Part shown: piece by piece, positions 49,096 to 57,648 of the stretch
How the letters are laid out: the number at the start of each line of letters is the position of its first letter
How positions within the stretch are numbered: the first letter of the stretch is position 1
DNA from: an uncultured Paracoccaceae bacterium
Lineage (GTDB): Bacteria; Pseudomonadota; Alphaproteobacteria; Rhodobacterales; Rhodobacteraceae
Assembly (NCBI GenBank): GCA_913041145.1
Contig: CAJWHE010000002.1
Location: 62,001-126,000 of the forward strand
Direction of reading: 5' to 3'
Length of the DNA: 64,000 bases
Translations under genes and position numbers: made by a program
Notes under the pieces: generated by a model
Database searches by the model: none
What the model was told of the DNA's origin: nothing
Seen by the model: the letters and a program-made list of their open reading frames with translations, nothing else

Positions 49096-49890
49096 TTATA
49101 TTATTGTAGGATAAAACTTATTGCTTGGAGATAGAGTAAATATTTCAAAGCCATCTGCTGTGACAGCCAGAGAGTGTTCAAATTGAGCAGATAGTGATTT
49201 GTCTCGAGTTACAGCAGTCCAACCATCAGATAGAATTTTTGTTTCTGGTTTTCCAATGTTAACCATAGGCTCTATTGTAAAAAACATGCCCTCCTCTAGA
49301 ACAGGGCCTGTTCCCTTGGCCCCGTAGTGTAATACGTTAGGAGGTGCATGAAAAACTGTACCCAAACCATGCCCACAGAAATCTTTGACCACAGACATGC
49401 GATTAGCCTCAACATATGTTTGAATTGCATTTCCTATATCGCCAAACGTATTCCCTGGTTTTACTTTTTCTATTCCCTTAAAGAGTGCATCGTGTGTGAT
49501 CTTTATTAATCTCTCTGCTTTTCGGTTTAATGCTCCTACGGCGTACATGCGGCTAGTGTCACCATACCAACCATCTACAATTACCGTGACATCAATATTA
49601 ATAATGTCGCCATTTTTTATAATTTTGGTGCTTGGAATCCCATGACAAACAACATGGTTTAGACTGATACAAGAAGCATGCTTGTATCCCCGATATCCAA
49701 TAGTAGCAGATTTAGCATTAGCTTTTTCAATTATTTTGTTGATAGCAATATCAATTTCTTCTGTTGACTTTCCGGGTACCACTAACTCTCCAATGGTGTC
49801 CAAAATATTGGCTGCTAGATTTCCTGCATTGCGCATTCCCATGAAGGAACCTTTATCATGAATACGGATACCATTTTTGTTTATGTGCAT
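49096..49890 (-). CDS. map: Type I methionine aminopeptidase
   Basis: A 264-residue MetAP-I. Metal ligands and active-site residues are seen in NHVVCHGIPS, INIDVTVIVDGWYGDTSRMY (two Asp), CGHGLGTVFHAPPNV (His), FTIEPMV (Glu) and QFEHSLAV (Glu). It removes initiator methionine. It is convergent with secA and divergent from the cinA-like gene. No clear SD is seen before MHINKNG. Confidence 0.96.
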   Translation of the reverse strand: MHINKNGIRIHDKGSFMGMRNAGNLAANILDTIGELVVPGKSTEEIDIAINKIIEKANAKSATIGYRGYKHASCISLNHVVCHGIPSTKIIKNGDIINIDVTVIVDGWYGDTSRMYAVGALNRKAERLIKITHDALFKGIEKVKPGNTFGDIGNAIQTYVEANRMSVVKDFCGHGLGTVFHAPPNVLHYGAKGTGPVLEEGMFFTIEPMVNIGKPETKILSDGWTAVTRDKSLSAQFEHSLAVTADGFEIFTLSPSNKFYPTII

Positions 49891-49997
49891 ATTAGAATCG
49901 AGCTTTTCATACTATATTTAATCTAAAATCGTTGATGAACTGTAAATCATTCGATAATTGGTTGCTAGATATATAAGAGTATTAATATAGATTATTT

Positions 49998-50045
49998 ACC
50001 CTTATATAAAAAATTCAGAGTTTTGAGTTGTATAAGGGTTTTTTT
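49998..50045 (+). terminator. Intrinsic terminator upstream of the cinA-like gene
   Basis: A 10-bp stem, ACCCTTATAT with GTATAAGGGT (one G-T pair), has a 22-nt loop and is followed by seven T on the plus strand. It lies 32 bp before the cinA-like GTG. No plus-strand gene ends nearby: secA stops 965 bp upstream and map is on the other strand. It may end a small RNA or attenuate the downstream operon. Confidence 0.6.
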
Positions 50046-50077
50046 AATAAGAGAATAATATTTCTTATTTTAATTGG

Positions 50078-50830
50078 GTGAGTTCATTAAGTATGCAAAA
50101 TCCGTCAGCTAGCATGTTAGTTATTGGGGATGAAATTCTTTCCGGTCGTACAAGAGATTCTAATATGCATTACCTCGCCATTGAGTTAACGAAAGTTGGT
50201 ATAGATCTTAAAGAAGTTAGGGTTGTATCAGATTCTGAAGTTGAGATTGTGCAAACGGTAACTCAACTAAGTGAGAAGTATGATTATGTTTTTACCTCAG
50301 GAGGAATTGGCCCCACGCATGACGATATTACAGCAGATGCTATCGGTTTAGCGTTTAATTTAGAGGTAAAAGTATGTGCTGAAGCAAAACAAATTTTAGA
50401 GAACCATTATTTAAACTCTGAGGTTGAATTAAATGAAGCTCGTTTGAGAATGGCCAGAACACCAGTTGGTGCTAAACTTATAAAAAACTCAGTGTCGGCA
50501 GCACCAGGGTTTAATGTGCAAAATGTGTTTGTTATGGCGGGCGTTCCCTCTGTTTTTCAGGTTATGGTTCAATCAGTTATTAAAACCATAAATGGAGGTC
50601 AGCCAGTTTTATCCCGAAGTTTGAATATTTCAAGTGGTGAGGGTAACATTGCTGAAAAATTAAAAATATTTGCACAAGATAATAAGCTATTAGCAGTGGG
50701 GTCCTACCCATTTCAAAAAAATGGTAAATATGGCACCAATATAGTTATAAGAGGAAAAAATAATAAGAGTCTTGATAAGGCGTTCAACAAACTTTTGGAA
50801 CTTTTCAGTGGGATGATTGATGAACCTTAA
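50078..50830 (+). CDS. CinA-like molybdopterin-binding domain protein
   Basis: A 250-residue protein with the N-terminal CinA/MoCF-binding fold: MLVIGDEILSGRTRDSN, VFTSGGIGPTHDDITADAIG and a late VMAGVPSVFQVM. Full CinA also has a C-terminal nicotinamide-nucleotide amidase domain, which is absent here, as in many alphaproteobacterial homologues. Function is uncertain (possibly ADP-ribose or CoA-derivative pyrophosphatase). The GTG at 50078 or the ATG at 50093 may be the start. It overlaps the next gene by 11 bp. Confidence 0.85.
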   Translation: MSSLSMQNPSASMLVIGDEILSGRTRDSNMHYLAIELTKVGIDLKEVRVVSDSEVEIVQTVTQLSEKYDYVFTSGGIGPTHDDITADAIGLAFNLEVKVCAEAKQILENHYLNSEVELNEARLRMARTPVGAKLIKNSVSAAPGFNVQNVFVMAGVPSVFQVMVQSVIKTINGGQPVLSRSLNISSGEGNIAEKLKIFAQDNKLLAVGSYPFQKNGKYGTNIVIRGKNNKSLDKAFNKLLELFSGMIDEP

Positions 50831-51539
50831 GGATTTTTGGAATGCGTCTGATGTTTGCTGGCCACCAATTAAAAAATTAAAAATAGGACCGTGGACTATT
50901 AGAGAAGGAGGTGGTGGTGGTAACCGAGTATCCGCGACGTCTTTGAGTAATAGTAATAGTTTTTTGAAGACAGATATTGCACTTGCTGAAATGGAAATGA
51001 AAGCTCTACGCCAGCCTTATATATTTCGTATTGGAACAGAAGAAAAAAAGTTAGATTTAACTTTAGAAAAATTTGGATATAATATTGTTACTCCAAGTTT
51101 TATTTATGGGTGTGACATAGACAGGGTCAGTAACTTTGACATCCCACCCATAACAACTTTTAATGTTTGGCCTCCATTAGAGATTATGAAAAAAATATGG
51201 ATTGAAGGAGGCATGTCTGAAAACAGACTTTCTGTTATGCAAAGATCAAAGGGAGAAAAAACAACGATTTTGGGCAGGGCATCTAACAAGGTAGCTGGGT
51301 GTGCGTTCGTTTCAACTTATAATGGCATATCTATGGTTCATTCTATTTTTGTTCATCCAAATTTTAGACTGAAAGGGTTGGGTCGCTATATGCTTTATAA
51401 GTCTGCACAGTGGGCAAAGGAAAGGGGTAGTTTGCACATAACACTTCAGGTAACCGAACAAAATAAAGGCGCTAGAAGTCTTTATAGTAACCTTGGGATG
51501 GAAGTTATAGGTAGTTATCATTATAGAGTTAAATTTTAA
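50820..51539 (+). CDS. GNAT-family N-acetyltransferase
   Basis: The protein has 239 residues from the ATG at 50820, which follows directly on an in-frame TTG at 50817. The C-terminal GNAT fold is shown by MVHSIFVHPNFRLKGLGRYM, containing the acetyl-CoA motif A (RLKGLGR), and by ARSLYSNLGMEV, motif B. The substrate is unknown. It begins within the cinA-like stop region, and the AhpD-like gene follows 10 bp downstream, so all three likely share one transcript. Confidence 0.85.
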   Translation: MNLKDFWNASDVCWPPIKKLKIGPWTIREGGGGGNRVSATSLSNSNSFLKTDIALAEMEMKALRQPYIFRIGTEEKKLDLTLEKFGYNIVTPSFIYGCDIDRVSNFDIPPITTFNVWPPLEIMKKIWIEGGMSENRLSVMQRSKGEKTTILGRASNKVAGCAFVSTYNGISMVHSIFVHPNFRLKGLGRYMLYKSAQWAKERGSLHITLQVTEQNKGARSLYSNLGMEVIGSYHYRVKF

Positions 51540-51549
51540 GGGGAATATT

Positions 51550-52122
51550 TTGAAAAAAATAAATAACGTTATAGCATTAGATTTGGAGCCTTTAGAGCCT
51601 TTACCTCAGGCAGTAGAAAAGTATTTTAGTATTTGTTTGGAAAAGCTTGGAATGGTACCAAATGTTTTAAATGCTTATGCTTTTGATGAAAAGAAATTAA
51701 ATGCTTTTTCAGGTTTATACAATGATCTTATGTTGGGAGAAAGCGGACTTTCGAAGCTTGAGAGAGAGATGATAGCAGTGGTGGTTTCATCTATAAATAA
51801 ATGCTTTTATTGTTTGGTTGCACATGGAGCTGCTGTTAGAGAGCTTTCTAAAAACCCAATATTAGGTGAGGCTTTAGTAATGAATTATCGCGTTGCAGAA
51901 ATTGATGATCGAACAAGGAAAATGTTGGATTTTTCTGTTAAGATGACTGAAGCTAGCTATCGAATTGAAGAGCAAGACCGAGAACATCTCCGGAAAGTAG
52001 GGTTTTCCGATAGAGATATTTGGGATATATCTGCTGTTGCTAGCTTTTTTAATATGACTAACCGAATGGCTTCAGCAGTAGATATGCGTCCAAACGATGA
52101 GTATCATAAGGTACATAGATGA
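51550..52122 (+). CDS. AhpD-like peroxidase-related protein (CMD domain)
   Basis: A 190-residue carboxymuconolactone-decarboxylase-fold protein. The redox pair is CFYCLVAHGAAVREL (Cys-x-x-Cys with downstream His), as in AhpD-like peroxidases. It starts at TTG with AAGGGGA six bases upstream. Members reduce peroxides or transfer electrons to peroxiredoxins; the exact role is unclear. It overlaps the OmpA-like gene by 4 bp. Confidence 0.87.
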   Translation: MKKINNVIALDLEPLEPLPQAVEKYFSICLEKLGMVPNVLNAYAFDEKKLNAFSGLYNDLMLGESGLSKLEREMIAVVVSSINKCFYCLVAHGAAVRELSKNPILGEALVMNYRVAEIDDRTRKMLDFSVKMTEASYRIEEQDREHLRKVGFSDRDIWDISAVASFFNMTNRMASAVDMRPNDEYHKVHR

Positions 52123-53063
52123 ATAGACTTCACTATGCAGTACTAATATTTCTTTTTACAGGTATACAAGCCTTTTCGGGAGTAGAAATTTCTTTTTCAG
52201 GAGTAAGCAAAGAAACATTTTCTGAAAGAGAGCTCTCAGTCAGTTATGATCTTCCAATAGGACCATTCCAAAATGATGCAATAGAAAGCGTTCAGGTAAG
52301 AGGGTCAATATTAAAAAAAGCATGGCAGATTACTAAAACTGTGGAAACAGTTGATTCTCTTTCAGAAAATTTGAAAAAACAATTAAAAAACTCTGGATTT
52401 GAAATTTTGTATGAATGTAACTCTAAGTCTTGTGGTGGATTTGATTTTCGATTTAATACAGTCATTTTACCAGACCCAGAAATGCATATTGACTTAGGGA
52501 GCTTTAGTTTTTTTTCTGGGCGCTCTTTATCTAAAAACCCAAGAGAGTTTGTTAGCTGTATTGTAAGTAGGGGGGGAGAATCGCTATTTGTTCAGTTATT
52601 TGTAATTGGCGATAAAGCTGTATCTAACTTAAAAATAAAATCCTTAAATAAGGTTTCTGAAAGTGTTGAGGGAAATGCCAGTAGTTTAAGAGGGACAATC
52701 AAAGACCTATTAGACTTAAACGGCTCTGCCATCCTATCTGACGTAGTTTTTAAAGCGGGATCCAGTGAACTTATGGAAGGTGACTACCTCTCACTGGTTG
52801 ATTTAGCAAAATACTTAAAAGAAAACAAAGACATCAAAATAGCTTTGGTTGGGCATACCGATTCAGAAGGAGATTTAGCTAAGAATATTGAACTTTCCAA
52901 GGATCGAGCGGAGATAGTGAAAAAGAAATTAATTTCAGAATTTCGTGTTAAGGAAGAACGGCTAGACTTTCATGGCATAGGATTTTTGTCCCCTAGATCA
53001 AGTAATTTGAACTCGAAAGGGCGCAGTGATAACCGTAGAGTAGAAGTTATAGTAATAAAATAA
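52119..53063 (+). CDS. OmpA-family periplasmic/outer-membrane protein
   Basis: A 314-residue exported protein. The N-terminal signal is MNRLHYAVLIFLFTGIQAFS. The C-terminal OmpA-like peptidoglycan-binding domain runs from VVFKAGSSELMEGDYLSLVD through IALVGHTDSEGD (with the Asp that binds diaminopimelate) to GRSDNRRVEVIVIK. The middle domain is not recognised. It may tether the envelope to peptidoglycan. It starts inside the 3' end of the AhpD-like gene. Confidence 0.88.
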   Translation: MNRLHYAVLIFLFTGIQAFSGVEISFSGVSKETFSERELSVSYDLPIGPFQNDAIESVQVRGSILKKAWQITKTVETVDSLSENLKKQLKNSGFEILYECNSKSCGGFDFRFNTVILPDPEMHIDLGSFSFFSGRSLSKNPREFVSCIVSRGGESLFVQLFVIGDKAVSNLKIKSLNKVSESVEGNASSLRGTIKDLLDLNGSAILSDVVFKAGSSELMEGDYLSLVDLAKYLKENKDIKIALVGHTDSEGDLAKNIELSKDRAEIVKKKLISEFRVKEERLDFHGIGFLSPRSSNLNSKGRSDNRRVEVIVIK

Positions 53064-53167
53064 TATAAGAGCTTGGTATATTATATTTATGCTAATCTGT
53101 AGTTTTAGTGGATTGTAATTTTTTAAAACGAGTACTAGTTAAATACCGTAGCAATTAAGAGGTTTTT

Positions 53168-54082
53168 ATGAACTGGATCTCCAATTATGTTCGGCCAAAA
53201 ATAAACTCTCTGTTTTCTAGACGAGAGGTTCCTGAAAATCTATGGTCGAAGTGTGGAGAATGTGGAACAATGCTTTTCCACCGAGAGCTGTCTGATAATT
53301 TAAATGTCTGCCCTAACTGTGAACACCATATGTCTTTTAAACCAAGAGATAGGTTTAAGGCGCTTTTTGACGATGGGTTATTTTTTGAAGTGGAAGTTTC
53401 AGACCCAACAGTTGACCCATTAAAGTTTAAGGATCAAAAAAAATATACTGATAGATTAAAAACTACAACTAAGGTTGTGGGTGAAAAGGAAGCAATGTTA
53501 ATTGCTGAAGGAGAGATAATGCGCACGCCAGTTATTGGGGCATGCCAAGATTTTTCTTTTATGGGTGGATCAATGGGTATGTATGTTGGAAATGCTATTA
53601 TAGCTGCAGCTAAAAGGGCAATCAAACTGAAGAGACCACTTGTTTTGTTCTCAGCGGCTGGGGGAGCTAGAATGCAAGAAGGTATATTAAGCTTGATGCA
53701 GATGCCAAGGACGACGGTAGCAGTGGAGATGCTTAGGGAGGCCAGACTTCCTTATATCGTTGTTTTGACACATCCAACGACAGGTGGTGTAACAGCATCA
53801 TATGCGATGTTAGGAGATGTACATATTGCAGAGCCAAATGCCTTAATTTGTTTTGCTGGTCCAAGAGTTATTGAGCAAACTATTAGAGAAAAACTTCCAG
53901 AGGGGTTTCAACGCGCTGAATATCTTCTTGATCATGGTATGCTTGACCGAGTTGTTCATAGAAAAAATATAAGAGAGGAATTAGTGAGTATTATAAGAAT
54001 GCTTACAAAACAACCTAGAGCGATAAAAGCAGATATAGCGGGCCCTATAGATCAGAAAAAACAAGATCAACCAGTTGAATGA
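53168..54082 (+). CDS. accD: Acetyl-CoA carboxylase carboxyltransferase beta subunit
   Basis: A 304-residue AccD. The N-terminal zinc ribbon is [20 protein letters not shown] followed by CPNCEHHM (four Cys). The crotonase-like core has [19 protein letters not shown] and [18 protein letters not shown]. It transfers the carboxyl group from biotin to acetyl-CoA in fatty-acid synthesis. folC follows 20 bp downstream, the standard accD-folC pair; trpB and trpF, often upstream, are absent. Confidence 0.97.
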   Translation: MNWISNYVRPKINSLFSRREVPENLWSKCGECGTMLFHRELSDNLNVCPNCEHHMSFKPRDRFKALFDDGLFFEVEVSDPTVDPLKFKDQKKYTDRLKTTTKVVGEKEAMLIAEGEIMRTPVIGACQDFSFMGGSMGMYVGNAIIAAAKRAIKLKRPLVLFSAAGGARMQEGILSLMQMPRTTVAVEMLREARLPYIVVLTHPTTGGVTASYAMLGDVHIAEPNALICFAGPRVIEQTIREKLPEGFQRAEYLLDHGMLDRVVHRKNIREELVSIIRMLTKQPRAIKADIAGPIDQKKQDQPVE

Positions 54083-54102
54083 TGAATTGTGAGCTTATTT
54101 AA

Positions 54103-55377
54103 GTGAGAAATAAAACGAGCGATGTAATTCTAGAAAGAATTATGAGGCTTCATCCGAAAGTGATTGATCTAAAGCTCAATAGGGTAGAATGTCTTTTAAA
54201 AAAATTAGGCAATCCTGAAAAAAATTTACCCCCTGTTATACATATAGCGGGGACAAATGGTAAAGGATCTACGCAGGCGATTATAAAGGCTGGGTTAGAG
54301 GCAGAGGGGAAGCGAGTTCACTCCTATACATCTCCTCACTTAGCTTGGTTTCACGAGCGCATTACTGTTGCAGGAAAAATTATTACTGATGGTAGTTTGT
54401 CCCAAATTTTAGACGAGTGCTATCAAGTAAATGCTAACTCCCCAATAACATATTTTGAGATGACCACGGTAGCGGCTATTTTAGCATTCAGCAGGACCAA
54501 GGCTGATTTTTGTATCTTGGAAGTTGGTCTTGGTGGAAGGTTTGATGCTACTAACGTAATTAACTCCCCAGAGGTTTGTATTATTACTCCTATTTCACTC
54601 GATCACCAAAGCTTTTTAGGCGAAACCCTTCAAGAGATAGCATTTGAAAAAGCTGGTATTCTAAAAAAAGACTGTTTTTGTGTTGTTAGCGATCAAGATA
54701 ATAAAGTTCTTGATGTTTTAAAAATTGAGGCGGAACGTTGCAAGGCTACCTTAAGGATTTTTGGTGAAGACTGGAATGTATCAGAGAAAGATTCAAGCTT
54801 TACTTTTGAAGATAATGTAGGAGTTTGTAATTTACCATTACCAGCATTGATTGGTTCTCACCAAGTTCAAAATGCTGGGGTAGCTCTAGTTGCTCTTCGG
54901 CATTTGGGTATATCTGAGAGTTCTTTTCGACAAGCTATGACTGACGTAGTTTGGCCTGCTAGAATGCAACAATTAAAGTCTGGACCATTTGTTGATATTT
55001 TAATCGACTCTGAACTATGGCTTGATGGAGGACATAACCCTGCTGCTGCTGAGGTTTTGGCAAAAGTGCTAGCATCGCTAAAGCCAAAGCCAACATATTT
55101 AATTTGTGGAATGCTAAATACAAAAGATGTTTTGGGTTATATGACTTATTTGAAGAGCTCAGTGGACGAACTTTTTTCTGTTGCAGTGCCTGGTGAATTA
55201 GCTACTTTGACATCAAAAGAGACAGCGGATTATGCCGTTAAAGCTGGCATTAAAGCTTCACAAGTGGAAAGTGTAGAGGATGCTTTGAATAAAATCATGA
55301 TACTTTCTAAGCCCTCAAGAGTAGTTATATGTGGTTCACTTTATCTGGCAGGGTTTGTATTGAGATCCCACACCTAA
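54103..55377 (+). CDS. folC: Bifunctional folylpolyglutamate/dihydrofolate synthase
   Basis: A 424-residue Mur-ligase-fold enzyme starting at GTG. The ATP loop is IAGTNGKGSTQAIIKAG, with YTSPHLAWFHERI and EVGLGGRFDATN as family motifs, and LWLDGGHNPAAAEVLAKVL in the C-terminal domain. It adds glutamate to dihydropteroate and folates. It is operonic with accD and convergent with zapE across 19 bp. Confidence 0.96.
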   Translation: MRNKTSDVILERIMRLHPKVIDLKLNRVECLLKKLGNPEKNLPPVIHIAGTNGKGSTQAIIKAGLEAEGKRVHSYTSPHLAWFHERITVAGKIITDGSLSQILDECYQVNANSPITYFEMTTVAAILAFSRTKADFCILEVGLGGRFDATNVINSPEVCIITPISLDHQSFLGETLQEIAFEKAGILKKDCFCVVSDQDNKVLDVLKIEAERCKATLRIFGEDWNVSEKDSSFTFEDNVGVCNLPLPALIGSHQVQNAGVALVALRHLGISESSFRQAMTDVVWPARMQQLKSGPFVDILIDSELWLDGGHNPAAAEVLAKVLASLKPKPTYLICGMLNTKDVLGYMTYLKSSVDELFSVAVPGELATLTSKETADYAVKAGIKASQVESVEDALNKIMILSKPSRVVICGSLYLAGFVLRSHT

Positions 55378-55396
55378 ATTAGTAATAAAAACTAAA

Positions 55397-56464
55397 TTAC
55401 TGCAATCCCCACTCGTCTGACTGCATTTCAATAAGCCTTGAAGCAGTTCGTTCAAACTCAAACGAATTCATTCCTCTTGGGTAAAGGTTTTTAGGAATAT
55501 CAGCGGCTGAACATATTAACCGAACCCTTGCTTCATAGAGTGTATCTATAAGGGTAATAAAGCGTTTAGCTTCGTTTGCTTTTGAGGGAGTTAAAATTGG
55601 TATGTTTTCTATTATGATTAAGTTTAAAACTTCTGCAATACATAGGTAGTCTGCAGGCCCTAATGGGACGCCACATAAATCATTGAAACTAGCTCGAGCA
55701 ACACCGTTTTTAAACTTATTAAATGTAAACACTCTATCATTTACCTTAATTTTTAATTTGGTAGACTCACCGTTTGTTATGTCATTCCATAGTTTATTAA
55801 CTTTGAACTGTGATTTCTTATCTATCGGAGAATAGTAAAGAACTTTTTTAGATAACTTTTTTTGGCGATAATCAGTATTTGTGTCTAACTTATGAATTAT
55901 AAGAGAGTCTTTAATAAGAGAAATAAAGGGTAAAAATAAGTTACGGTTTAAGCCATCTTTATACAAACTATCTGGAATTCTGTTTGAGGTTATTACTATT
56001 GCCACATTGGATGATATTAGGCCTTCAAAAAGCCTGCCCACAAGCATGGCATCTGTAATATCAGTTATTTGAAGCTCATCAAAGCAAAGTAAGTCTGTTT
56101 TTTTTGCAATGTCTTTTATAATTTTCTCAATTGGGTTCTTAGTTCCGATCTTTCTAAGGTCATAAAGAGATTTATGTGTTTGTTGCATAAAGCTATGGAA
56201 GTGAACTCGAGTTTTATTTTTTAAAACACTCGCCTCAAAAAATTTATCCATGAGCATGGATTTTCCTGAACCGACACCACCCCAAAGATAGATACCTTTT
56301 ATGATTTTGTGATTTTTTTTAAATTTAAGTATATATTTATTTTTTACTCTTTTTGACAGAGAGTTTGATAGTTGGTCTAAAATCTCAATAGTTTTGATTT
56401 GGGCTTCATCAAGAGATAAAATCCCAGCTTCAGTTTCTTCATTATATTTCTTTAGTATGGACAT
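55397..56464 (-). CDS. zapE: Cell division protein ZapE (AFG1-like ATPase)
   Basis: A 355-residue AFG1/ZapE-type ATPase. Walker A is GIYLWGGVGSGKSMLMDKFF, Walker B is LLCFDELQITDITDAMLVG, and AIVITSNRIPDSLYKDGLNR is sensor-like. ZapE acts on the FtsZ ring in E. coli, and mitochondrial AFG1 acts in protein quality control. Base composition is more AT-rich than in accD-folC. It is convergent with folC. Confidence 0.93.
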   Translation of the reverse strand: MSILKKYNEETEAGILSLDEAQIKTIEILDQLSNSLSKRVKNKYILKFKKNHKIIKGIYLWGGVGSGKSMLMDKFFEASVLKNKTRVHFHSFMQQTHKSLYDLRKIGTKNPIEKIIKDIAKKTDLLCFDELQITDITDAMLVGRLFEGLISSNVAIVITSNRIPDSLYKDGLNRNLFLPFISLIKDSLIIHKLDTNTDYRQKKLSKKVLYYSPIDKKSQFKVNKLWNDITNGESTKLKIKVNDRVFTFNKFKNGVARASFNDLCGVPLGPADYLCIAEVLNLIIIENIPILTPSKANEAKRFITLIDTLYEARVRLICSAADIPKNLYPRGMNSFEFERTASRLIEMQSDEWGLQ

Positions 56465-56606
56465 TTTTTAACCTTATGCAGTCTTTTCTCTCTTCACCGG
56501 TAGTTAGTAGTAATACACATTAGGTTAAGATAGTTGTGTATTAATAGTGTTTTTGAGATGTTTTATGTGCCTTTTATAATAGTTTTACGAATACTAACTT
56601 AAAGGT

Positions 56607-57518
56607 TTAATTATGGATAGTTTTCCATTTTTTCAAAATGTATTTACTAGTCATTAAATCTAAATGTGCACCACCACCATTTTTTGCGATGGTTATTTCA
56701 TTTTGTGATTTTCTTTTGAATTTGTTTAAGCTGTAGAAATCTGCTGAAATATCTTCTCTTTTAATTACCCTAGACTGTAGTGGAATTTTTAATTCTCCAA
56801 TATGTTCAACAGTAGTATCAAAAGAGTCTACAAAAATGCGACCTTTTTTTATTGCGATATCGTCAATCTCTCGCATGTCGGGGCGATAAGACCCAATTAA
56901 ATCGAGATGTTGCCCTGGTCGAAGCCACTCTCCCTTGATTAAAGGCTTAATTGACATTGTTGCTGTGCATATGATGTCAGCCTCTTCCACACCTTTTTTT
57001 AGATTTTGAACTAAAGTAACGGCATGTTTTTTTGAGAAATTAGAAGCATTTTCTAATGAACGGCTCCAAATATAATAATTAGCGTCTGGAAAAATAGTTT
57101 TATAAGCAGCAACCATTGCAGAACTCATGTTTCCTGAACCAACTAAAAGAATTTTTTCAGAGTTCTTTCGAGCTAGATATTTGGTAGCTAGTAAAGAGTC
57201 AGCAGCAGTTTTCCATTTTGTTAAAAGGTGAAAGTCGATAAATGCCTCTAATTCCCCAGTTTCATCTGAGAATAATGAAACAGCACCATTAATTGCAGGT
57301 ATACTAGTATTTTTAGGAAATATAGTAGCAGTCTTGACGAGCTGACCTAATCCATCAATCCATGCGGTTCTGGAAAGTAGAGTATCGTCTTTTCTGGAGA
57401 GAATTATGTCTCTAATTTGAGCTTTTGGACGACTATGACCGTCAATTAAGTCTGTTACTAACTCTGACCAATCTAGTAACAGCTCAACATTAGAAGAGTT
57501 AATTATTTTAACAGTCAC
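56607..57518 (-). CDS. Ornithine cyclodeaminase/mu-crystallin family protein
   Basis: A 303-residue protein starting at GTG with GGAGG 6-7 bases upstream. The N-terminal substrate domain has VKTATIFPKN and FLLTKWKTAADS-like residues; the Rossmann part is ILLVGSGNMSSAMVAAYKTI. It ends with NGGGAHLDLM. The family includes ornithine cyclodeaminase, alanine dehydrogenase and imine reductases, so the substrate is not assigned. It lies between zapE and dnaE2 on the same strand. Confidence 0.85.
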   Translation of the reverse strand: MTVKIINSSNVELLLDWSELVTDLIDGHSRPKAQIRDIILSRKDDTLLSRTAWIDGLGQLVKTATIFPKNTSIPAINGAVSLFSDETGELEAFIDFHLLTKWKTAADSLLATKYLARKNSEKILLVGSGNMSSAMVAAYKTIFPDANYYIWSRSLENASNFSKKHAVTLVQNLKKGVEEADIICTATMSIKPLIKGEWLRPGQHLDLIGSYRPDMREIDDIAIKKGRIFVDSFDTTVEHIGELKIPLQSRVIKREDISADFYSLNKFKRKSQNEITIAKNGGGAHLDLMTSKYILKKWKTIHN

Positions 57519-57648
57519 AACTTACCTCCATCTAAATAATAAAAATATAGCTCCTCTAACATTGTCATACATACCTTGTTAAAGACTATTTTAACATAGC
57601 TTTGTACGAATTTTAATGAGAGGTTCTGATGTAAAGTAGGCTCTTTTT

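Noticed and set aside
57519-57648. Remnant of the DnaE2 OB-fold after the dnaE2 stop
   Set aside because: I read the minus-strand frames after the stop and found only short frames with no match to the expected motifs.
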